IMG/VR virus record: IMGVR_UViG_3300049740_000251
Coordinates: 1 to 29,690 of that record
Reading direction: 5' to 3' (one strand)
DNA: 29,690 nt
From: a virus
Positions within the stretch are counted from its first letter, which is position 1, and the number at the start of each line of letters is the position of its first letter. A model generated the notes under the pieces. It was not told the origin of the DNA. It ran no database searches and saw only the letters and a list, made by a program, of their open reading frames with translations. A program made the position numbers and the translations under genes. Positions 24,424 through 29,690 of this stretch are shown in pieces.

Positions 24424-26089
24424 CACCAAATTACCAGAAGATTTTGTAGTTAATACTTTGATTCCTTTTCTTAAAGAATACAAAGATTACATTTATGATA
24501 TCTATTTCACCTGTCGTATGCCACCTTTCGTGCAAGATGCGATGGGTGATGTTGTTGATGGGGATATGAGAGATACCTCTCTCAATGCTTTATTTGTTTC
24601 CCAAGAGACAGGCATTCCCTTGTCTGCTACATTTAATAATATTCAAGTTCCTCCTACTCAAGAAAACTTAGATATTTTTATTGAAAATTTTAGATTTCTA
24701 TATGATGCAGGAGTTCGTATTGTAACTCTACCCCATACATCATGGGTCTTGACAGGACAGTTGCAGAAAGAGTTTCCTGAACTGTTTATTAAAAATACTA
24801 TACTAAGAGAAGTCACAAGACCTAATGAGATTGTGAACCTAGCAAAAGCAGGGTTTCACTATGTCAATCTAGACAGAGATCTTATGCGTGACAGAGATAC
24901 TCTACTTAAGATTAAAGAAGCAAAAGAATACTGTGCTGACATTGGTAAACCAGTAAAAATTTCCTTACTTGCCAATGAATGGTGTTGGGGTGGTTGTCCT
25001 ATCATGCCCGAACATTACCATTACAATATGGTGAGAGAAAAAGATGACCCTCAGTATTTTAATACTAGTTTAAGTAGGGTGTCTTGTTCTTCATGGGATG
25101 AAAGAGATCCTGCAGCATCACTGAAAGCAGCAACTATCCCACCCTGGAAAAAAGATTGGGAAGAGTTTCTTGATCTAGGTATTGATGTATTCAAGATGCA
25201 TGGCAGAGAGAATGCAATGCGTCTCATGGAAAGCATGGATATTATCAAACGATGGGCGGCAGACGAGGAGATACTACACCCACAGTTTAATGACTACATT
25301 GAAGATGTAGCTCTAGAAGAGAAACCAATTGACATCTGGAGAGAGAAGATCAAGACATGTGGTTTTGATTGTTGGAAATGTAATTATTGTGATTCAGTTG
25401 TCCAGTCCAGAATGAAACGTAGTGATAGACATTTTGATGATGATATAGAACTAGTTCTAACATCGATTGAAAAAGCAGCAAGATGTGATAGTGAGTTTGT
25501 AGAAGAAGGATATAAGTATCCAGGATTGTCTTCCAATATCGTAAGGCATTTCTTAAACAACCTTTTGTCTAAACCTGATGCTATCTACATGGAACTTGGT
25601 GTTCATGCTGGTAGTACATTTTTTGCTGCTACCATGAATAGAGATGTGGAAGCATTTGCTGTTGATGATTATTCAGAAGAAGATATTTCTCCGTTTAGAG
25701 ATGAAGTAAATGTAGAGATTGATAACCCAAAGAAAATATTCTTTAATGGGTTGAGAGAGAAACAATACTTCTGTCCCAAATCAATTCAAGATTTGACACC
25801 AAAAAATATACACAAACAACCTAATGTTATTTTTTATGATGCTGATCATGATCCACAATCTCAGTATGATAATCTAACATTTTTGATTCCCGCATTTGCG
25901 GACAAGTTTATTCTTGTTATTGACGATGCAAATTTTATGGGTGTTGTGCAGGCAGCAGAGTTCTTTGTAAAAGAGAACAACTTAAATCTTTTGTTTGAGA
26001 GAAAGATTCTAACCAAAATTCCAGAAGATCCTAATGGATGGTGGAACGGTATTCATGTTATGGTACTTACAAAAAATGAACTCATTTAA
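24398..26089 (+). CDS. U32-like (UbiU/TrhP/RlhA-type) domain fused to class I SAM methyltransferase
   Basis: A 563-aa two-domain protein. Residues ~1-340 look like a U32-family TIM-barrel: a NNIQVPPTQENLDIFIENFR segment, LYDAGVRIVTLPH, and the family-like GFHYVNLDRDLMRDRDTL, then SLLANEWCWGGCPIMPEHYH with C196-x3-C200-P. Further Cys residues follow at C230, C321, C325, C328 and C331 (CGFDCWKCNYC), suggesting an Fe-S cluster or zinc site. U32 proteins include UbiU/UbiV, RlhA and TrhP, which are linked to hydroxylation of quinone precursors or RNA and carry Fe-S clusters; despite the family's 'peptidase' name, proteolysis is not assumed. Residues ~375-563 match a Methyltransf_24-type Rossmann domain: E399-L-G401-x3-G405-S-T407, then FYDADHDPQSQYDNL (D481-D483-H484) and VIDDANF (D509-D510). 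The fusion suggests sequential hydroxylation and methylation of one substrate; that is inference. Six 2OG-Fe oxygenase genes follow, the first overlapping this stop by 14 nt. Confidence 0.7.
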   Translation: MAKFSLPLNTKLPEDFVVNTLIPFLKEYKDYIYDIYFTCRMPPFVQDAMGDVVDGDMRDTSLNALFVSQETGIPLSATFNNIQVPPTQENLDIFIENFRFLYDAGVRIVTLPHTSWVLTGQLQKEFPELFIKNTILREVTRPNEIVNLAKAGFHYVNLDRDLMRDRDTLLKIKEAKEYCADIGKPVKISLLANEWCWGGCPIMPEHYHYNMVREKDDPQYFNTSLSRVSCSSWDERDPAASLKAATIPPWKKDWEEFLDLGIDVFKMHGRENAMRLMESMDIIKRWAADEEILHPQFNDYIEDVALEEKPIDIWREKIKTCGFDCWKCNYCDSVVQSRMKRSDRHFDDDIELVLTSIEKAARCDSEFVEEGYKYPGLSSNIVRHFLNNLLSKPDAIYMELGVHAGSTFFAATMNRDVEAFAVDDYSEEDISPFRDEVNVEIDNPKKIFFNGLREKQYFCPKSIQDLTPKNIHKQPNVIFYDADHDPQSQYDNLTFLIPAFADKFILVIDDANFMGVVQAAEFFVKENNLNLLFERKILTKIPEDPNGWWNGIHVMVLTKNELI

Positions 26090-26645
26090 ACATCAATATA
26101 TGATCGTTCATCTTGACGATGATTTTTTTCCTTTATTAGAAAAAGCACTAAAACCATATAACAAATACAATCAAGGTAAAACTGATATATGGGATGGTGA
26201 TACGTATACTAGTAGTGAAGATCATCCATATAGAAGCTCTAAAGTTTGTTGGGTAGATGATAGTAATGTATACGAATTAATGGATGGATTGGTTGCGTTT
26301 GCAAATTCAAAATGTGAGTGGAATCTAGATGTAAATTTTATGGAACCATTTCAACTAACAAAGTATGATGTTAATGATTTTTATGATTGGCACATTGACG
26401 AATCAAACTGGAGTCCTGATAAAAGACCAGAGAATAGAATTCGTAAAATAAGTTTTACTGTTTTATTAAACGATGAGTTTGAGGGTGGTGAATTTGAAAT
26501 TCGTACATCAGAAAAAAATGTGATAGAATTGAAAAAGAGAGATATTATATTATTTCAAGCAGACACTCCACATAGAGTAAAACCAATTACATCAGGTGTT
26601 AGACATTCTTTGGTGGGTTGGATACAAGGACCAGCATACAAATGA
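26076..26645 (+). CDS. 2OG-Fe(II) oxygenase 1 (PKHD/2OG-FeII_Oxy type)
   Basis: A 189-aa protein using the ATG at 26076 (14-nt overlap). The ATG at 26100 is an alternative that would start at MIVHLDDDFF. The core has a double-stranded beta-helix pattern: MEPFQLTKYDVNDFYDWHID, giving H106-x-D108; KISFTVLLNDEFEGGEFEI; RDIILFQADTPHRVKPI, giving distal H166; and GVRHSLVGWIQGP with R176, ten residues after the distal His, to bind 2-oxoglutarate. This is a complete facial triad plus the 2OG arginine, so an active enzyme is expected. It would be a soluble cytoplasmic hydroxylase-type enzyme with a protein or other substrate unknown. The next gene starts within its stop (ATGA). Confidence 0.85.
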   Translation: MNSFKHQYMIVHLDDDFFPLLEKALKPYNKYNQGKTDIWDGDTYTSSEDHPYRSSKVCWVDDSNVYELMDGLVAFANSKCEWNLDVNFMEPFQLTKYDVNDFYDWHIDESNWSPDKRPENRIRKISFTVLLNDEFEGGEFEIRTSEKNVIELKKRDIILFQADTPHRVKPITSGVRHSLVGWIQGPAYK

Positions 26646-27205
26646 AATTTATTAAAGAGTATAAATTAAACGATTTATCTATTTGTGATAAGTTAATAGA
26701 CCTGTTCCATGTTGCTGACGAGAAAGAGTTAACCTATGCTGGTCGTGTAGGTGGGGGAAGTATTGTCCCTGAAATAAAAAAGAGTAAAGATTTTTTTATT
26801 GAAGAGGCTGCTCCATGTGGATCTGCAAAGGACTATAAATTTGATTTGTATAAAAACCAGGTTGATAGTTTTATAAAAGAATATTTGCAGTCACTAAAGA
26901 TTGATAATTTATCTTTTGTTGCGAAACAATTACCTCAGATTCAATACTACAAACCTGGGGATGGATTCTATACATGGCATGTAGATGCATCTGGTCTTGA
27001 AGGTTGTGATAGAGCGTTTGTCTATATCACGTATCTTAATGATGTCCCTGATGGTGGTACAGAATTTTACTACCAAGATTACACTGTCAAAGCAGAGAAA
27101 GGTAAAACTGTTATCTTTCCAGCAGGTCTTACTCACAAGCATAGAGGACAGATATCAGAGACACAAGAAAAATATATTATTACTGGTTGGATTTGGTGGA
27201 CATGA
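26642..27205 (+). CDS. 2OG-Fe(II) oxygenase 2 (prolyl-4-hydroxylase-like)
   Basis: A 187-aa protein with an ATGA overlap start. It shows QIQYYKPGDGFYTWHVDASG (H113-x-D115), FVYITYLNDVPDGGTEFYYQ, and VIFPAGLTHKHRGQ with H165 and H167, either of which could be the distal ligand. The usual 2OG-binding Arg is replaced by K177 in EKYIITGWIW. In collagen-type prolyl-4-hydroxylases the same role is played by Lys, ten residues after the distal His, and H167 to K177 has that spacing. The family likeness is therefore to P4H-type enzymes. The substrate is unknown. The next gene starts within its stop codon region (ATGA). Confidence 0.85.
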   Translation: MKFIKEYKLNDLSICDKLIDLFHVADEKELTYAGRVGGGSIVPEIKKSKDFFIEEAAPCGSAKDYKFDLYKNQVDSFIKEYLQSLKIDNLSFVAKQLPQIQYYKPGDGFYTWHVDASGLEGCDRAFVYITYLNDVPDGGTEFYYQDYTVKAEKGKTVIFPAGLTHKHRGQISETQEKYIITGWIWWT

Positions 27206-27783
27206 ATAAACCTATTGTTATTAAAAATGTATTACCAGAATCAGAGTGTATTACTCTCTGGGATTATTTTAATCGCAGATCTCCATCCATGAATAGTTTA
27301 GCTACGTGGACATTCAACAATGCTTCATATGGTCAAGGTGATCCTGTGTCTTGGCAGCATCCACTAAGAACTGATCTTATCTTTACTAAGTGTGCTACTA
27401 CGGTAAGATTAAAAATGATGAAGTATCTACGTAGAGATATAAAACTATGTAAGATACATGTCAATGGTCAAACTGCAGGACAGAATACCATCTTCCATAA
27501 AGATTGGGAAGAGCATGGTGTGTGGACGTTCATTTATTTTAATCAACCACACTGGGATGTAGAGTGGGGTGGTGAATTTGTATGTCAGACACCTGATGAT
27601 GAATATCATTTCACACCTTATGTTCCTAATACAGGAGTATTCATCCCGTCAAACTGGTTACACAAAGGTCAACCACCCAATAGTTTAATTGGAAATGAAA
27701 TCAGGACAACGATTGCTTTTTCTTTCTGTGATCCTGATATACATGAACATATTATTTCACAAACTACAAGAAAATGGTATTAG
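27202..27783 (+). CDS. 2OG-Fe(II) oxygenase 3
   Basis: A 193-aa protein starting MNKPIVIKNVLPESECITLW, where the last part resembles the N-terminal helix of many 2OG oxygenases. The core has NTIFHKDWEEHGVWTFIYFN (H99-x-D101), a WGGEFVCQTP strand, PYVPNTGVFIPSNWLHKGQP (distal H154), and IRTTIAFSF with R168 (fourteen residues after the distal His). The triad and Arg are intact. The N-terminal ~90 residues include Trp/Arg-rich sequence (VSWQHPLRTDL) which may form the substrate lid. It overlaps the next gene by 10 nt. Confidence 0.85.
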   Translation: MNKPIVIKNVLPESECITLWDYFNRRSPSMNSLATWTFNNASYGQGDPVSWQHPLRTDLIFTKCATTVRLKMMKYLRRDIKLCKIHVNGQTAGQNTIFHKDWEEHGVWTFIYFNQPHWDVEWGGEFVCQTPDDEYHFTPYVPNTGVFIPSNWLHKGQPPNSLIGNEIRTTIAFSFCDPDIHEHIISQTTRKWY

Positions 27784-28289
27784 CAATTAGGGGATATCCA
27801 GTAGATATTGATGCAGATAAACTTATAAAATTTATTGATACTTCTATTGTAGATAATACCCTTACTAAAAATATGGATCATGTATCTAAACTTACCTTTA
27901 CTGATGGTAAGGATGATTTTTTAGAACATGATGAACCTATGATCAAACATTTAAAATGGTCTTTCTATGATGCATGTTCCAGGTTTTGGGGTATGGATAT
28001 ATTTGATTACAATATAAGTTCGTGGGTGTATGTAGATTGGAATAACAATCCAATAGAACCATACATGCATTCACATAATCCAGAGAATCCTTTTACATTG
28101 TCTGGTATAATGTATGTAAAATTAGGTACATCTGGAACTACAATGTTTCCTATACCGAAAAGAGAACCATATTACTTGCCCAATAAATTACTGACGTGGT
28201 TTATATTTCCATCCAATCTACCACATACACCAGGTAAAGGAGTGGAAGATCAAAAACGATACAGTATAAGTGCTGATTTATATCCATGA
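27774..28289 (+). CDS. 2OG-Fe(II) oxygenase 4, HxH-type (2OG-FeII_Oxy_5-like)
   Basis: A 171-aa protein, start ATG at 27774. The metal region is EPYMHSHNPENPFTLSGIMY (H99-x-H101) followed by FIFPSNLPHTPGKG (distal H151) and KRYSISADLYP with R162. The 'H-x-H ... SG(I/V)xYV ... FPSxLxH ... RxSI' order is that of the 2OG-FeII_Oxy_5 family, in which the first metal motif is not a simple H-x-D. Whether H101 or another residue takes the acid's place cannot be told from sequence. It is shorter than its neighbours but appears full-length. Confidence 0.75.
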   Translation: MVLAIRGYPVDIDADKLIKFIDTSIVDNTLTKNMDHVSKLTFTDGKDDFLEHDEPMIKHLKWSFYDACSRFWGMDIFDYNISSWVYVDWNNNPIEPYMHSHNPENPFTLSGIMYVKLGTSGTTMFPIPKREPYYLPNKLLTWFIFPSNLPHTPGKGVEDQKRYSISADLYP

Positions 28290-28891
28290 TTTATCAACAA
28301 AGCAACCTCTCATTTATATCAGAGAAAATACCAGATAATGTATACAAAGATCTATACACATACACAAAGAAACGTAGACAAGAAAGAACCTGGAATTATA
28401 ATGGGCGACTAGCTGGTGCCTTGGCACAGCAGTCAAGTTTATCTGAATGGAAGTATGAGTGTCCTAAATTTGAAGAATATGTTATTAATCTTTCGACACA
28501 ACTGTGGTCTGAGGTATATGAAACCTGTCCGTGGGATTTTCAACAGACAAATAATGTTACACCATATATCAAACTAAGAAACCTATGGGTAAATTATCAG
28601 AGACAAAATGAATACAATCCTATCCATACACATTCTGGTATTGTGAGTTTTGTTATCTTTGTCGATATACCATATGGTGAAGAAGAGAGAAACACACATA
28701 GAAGCAATGGTGCGTTCCAACTAGAAGCAGAAGTGTTACCTGTGGATAAGTCCTGGAACGGTGTTATACTAATGTTTCCATCTACAACTAAACATGCTGT
28801 CTATCCTTTTAAATCTACCATACTTGAGAGAGTGACAGTATCTGGAAACTTAACTTGGAACGTGGAGGGTCCTGATGAAGAACATTATTAA
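28286..28891 (+). CDS. 2OG-Fe(II) oxygenase 5, HxH-type (2OG-FeII_Oxy_5-like)
   Basis: A 201-aa protein with an ATGA overlap start. It shows LRNLWVNYQRQNEYNPIHTH (H114-x-H116), then SGIVSFVIFVDIPYG, VILMFPSTTKHAVYPF (distal H170), and ERVTVSGNLTW with R182. It has the same architecture as the preceding gene, but an insert between strands (EEERNTHRSNGAFQLEAE) makes it longer. The two are probably ancient paralogues. The N-terminus carries an Arg/Lys-rich helix (YTKKRRQERTW) that could contact an acidic or nucleic-acid substrate; this is speculative. It overlaps the next gene by 17 nt. Confidence 0.75.
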   Translation: MIYQQSNLSFISEKIPDNVYKDLYTYTKKRRQERTWNYNGRLAGALAQQSSLSEWKYECPKFEEYVINLSTQLWSEVYETCPWDFQQTNNVTPYIKLRNLWVNYQRQNEYNPIHTHSGIVSFVIFVDIPYGEEERNTHRSNGAFQLEAEVLPVDKSWNGVILMFPSTTKHAVYPFKSTILERVTVSGNLTWNVEGPDEEHY

Positions 28892-29417
28892 AGACAACTG
28901 TATCAATCCAAACTATCAAAATTTTATTCACGAAACATTGAGAGTTGATACAGATTTTAGGTGGGTCTACCACGACAATCTATCAGAAGATGGAGAGAGT
29001 CAACTACCAGGATTTTCTCATATGTTCTTACTTGACGGAAAATCTACTAGCAGTTATACTGGAATGTTTATGCCTCTCTTATTTGAGGCATGTTATAATA
29101 CAGGAATCAGTGTTTCTAATGTCATTCGCGGTAGATGTTTTTTACAGACGCCTGGAGTGAGACATAAAGAATATGATTCTATGCATGTTGACTTAGCAGA
29201 TCCACATATGGTCTGTCTATATTATGTAAATGATAGTGATGGTGATACGTATTTTAGTGAAAGAATGTACGGAGATCCGATTGCTGAATATGATATAAAT
29301 AGCAATGTCACACCAAAGAAGGGACGGTGTGTTTTCTTTGATGGTTTACGTTTTCACTCAAGCAGTAAACCCACACACAATTCCCGATTTGTAATTAACT
29401 TCAATTTCATCCCCTGA
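28875..29417 (+). CDS. 2OG-Fe(II) oxygenase 6
   Basis: A 180-aa protein. It shows KEYDSMHVDLADPHMVCLYY (H104-x-D106), VNDSDGDTYF, VTPKKGRCVFFDGLRFHSSS (distal H161) and NSRFVINFNFIP with R171, ten residues after the distal His. The triad and Arg are intact. The GD(T)YF strand and the PKKGRxVFFDG(L)xxH order are typical of cyanophage 2OG-Fe(II) oxygenases. The N-terminal ~90 residues (FIHETLRVDTDFRWVYHDNL, SHMFLLDG) likely build the substrate pocket. The stop is 5 nt before the next gene. It is the last of the six. Confidence 0.85.
   Translation: MKNIIKDNCINPNYQNFIHETLRVDTDFRWVYHDNLSEDGESQLPGFSHMFLLDGKSTSSYTGMFMPLLFEACYNTGISVSNVIRGRCFLQTPGVRHKEYDSMHVDLADPHMVCLYYVNDSDGDTYFSERMYGDPIAEYDINSNVTPKKGRCVFFDGLRFHSSSKPTHNSRFVINFNFIP
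29294..29301 (+). promoter_or_regulatory. Exact TATAAATA box inside oxygenase 6
   Basis: A perfect match to the T4 late box within the coding sequence, ending 121 nt before the ATG at 29423. It is farther away than the other boxes here, so it may be fortuitous in AT-rich DNA or give a transcript for the 65-aa gene. Confidence 0.3.
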
Positions 29418-29422
29418 TAACT

Positions 29423-29620
29423 ATGGATCCCGCACAACTTAAAACAAACTTTGAAGAGCAAATTGCTACAACCGAAAAGCAAATTGCTGAACTCGAAACA
29501 AATCTAGTCAAAGCAAAAGAATATAAAATTAAATTGGAAGGCGGTCTAGAAACTCTAGGTCTTCTAGAAGAGAAACCTGAGGAAGCAGCAGAAGCAGCGC
29601 CCACAGAAGTAGTAGAATAA
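29423..29620 (+). CDS. 65-aa coiled-coil protein, function unknown
   Basis: The protein starts MDPAQLKTNFEEQIATTEKQ and is almost wholly helical. It has heptad-spaced hydrophobics (IAELETNLVKAKEYKIKLEG) to about residue 45, then a Glu/Ala/Pro-rich acidic tail (EEKPEEAAEAAPTEVVE). Small proteins of this type occur in T4-like cyanophages. It starts 5 nt after oxygenase 6 and is followed by a strong terminator, so it closes the transcription unit. No function can be given. Confidence 0.7.
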   Translation: MDPAQLKTNFEEQIATTEKQIAELETNLVKAKEYKIKLEGGLETLGLLEEKPEEAAEAAPTEVVE

Positions 29621-29627
29621 CTCTCAG

Positions 29628-29662
29628 ATCCCTTCTTCCTAAATAGGTAAGAAGGGATTTTT
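29628..29662 (+). terminator. Strong intrinsic terminator hairpin with U-tract
   Basis: A perfect 10-bp stem: ATCCCTTCTT (29628-29637) pairs with AAGAAGGGAT (29649-29658), with T-run 29658-29662. The 11-nt loop (29638-29648) starts CCTA and ends TAGGT, so the inner CCTA/TAGG can extend pairing. It lies 8 nt after the 65-aa gene stop and terminates the late chain. Confidence 0.85.
29638..29645 (+). promoter_or_regulatory. Late-promoter-like box (CCTAAATA) in the terminator loop
   Basis: The box ends 24 nt before the ATG at 29670, the same spacing as the CCTAAATA box before 21309. Terminator and promoter are superimposed, so one transcript would end and the next begin within about 35 bp. Confidence 0.6.
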
Positions 29663-29669
29663 GTGTGTA

Positions 29670-29690
29670 ATGGCGTCTCCAAATTCAAGA
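29670..29690 (+). CDS. Start of next gene (3' end outside window); possible neck/virion protein
   Basis: The ATG at 29670 opens a frame reading MASPNSR to the window edge. It is placed just after a terminator plus late-promoter-like box. MASPNSR is an N-terminus I associate with a conserved virion (neck-type) protein of T4-like cyanophages, but seven residues are too few to be sure. Confidence 0.4.

Noticed and set aside
24398-25400. Calling the U32-like half a protease
   Set aside because: The characterised members closest in logic (UbiU/V, TrhP, RlhA) act in hydroxylation with Fe-S clusters, and no protease catalytic residues can be pointed to.
26034-26075. Upstream ATG that would lengthen oxygenase 1 by 14 residues
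   Set aside because: The extra sequence overlaps the methyltransferase domain end and does not resemble an oxygenase N-terminus. The ATG at 26076 (or 26100) fits the overlap pattern of the chain better.

Overview
The window reads as part of the late (virion) region of a T4-like myovirus infecting marine picocyanobacteria (a cyanophage of the Kyanoviridae type). The grounds are: very large, repeat-built fibre or baseplate-periphery proteins with sequence blocks I recognise from Synechococcus/Prochlorococcus myoviruses; T4-type late promoter boxes (TATAAATA and close variants) just before several starts; all genes on one strand; AT-rich sequence; and almost no intergenic space. No tRNA, insertion sequence, CRISPR array, integrase or attachment site was seen. 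No stretch over 300 bases lacks a gene; the longest gaps are about 50 bases.

Layout. Bases 2-20164 hold the structural block: the 3' part of a >1605-aa DUF4815-like virion protein, a 68-aa coiled-coil protein, an 1834-aa mosaic fibre-like protein, a 166-aa small structural protein and a 3027-aa fibre with beta-helix-like segments. Bases 20171-21281 hold a glycine-rich tip/adhesin-like protein followed directly by a small tail-fibre-assembly-like protein whose start is at 20928. From 21309 to 29417 eleven genes form an unbroken chain in which each start overlaps the previous stop: a cysteine-containing virion protein, three proteins of unknown function, a two-domain U32-like/methyltransferase fusion, and six consecutive 2-oxoglutarate/Fe(II) (2OG-Fe) oxygenases. 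A 65-aa coiled-coil protein follows. A strong hairpin terminator carrying a late-promoter-like box in its loop then leads into the first seven codons of the next gene.

How the genes may work together. The front half builds the host-contacting periphery of the virion. The back half (24398-29417) is an enzyme cassette embedded among late structural genes. A natural inference is late-stage modification (hydroxylation, possibly followed by O-methylation) of phage proteins such as the fibres, or of a host RNA, glycan or protein. The substrate cannot be read from sequence. The cassette and a cupredoxin-like domain with an intact type-1 copper ligand pattern inside the 1834-aa fibre are the two most unusual things here.
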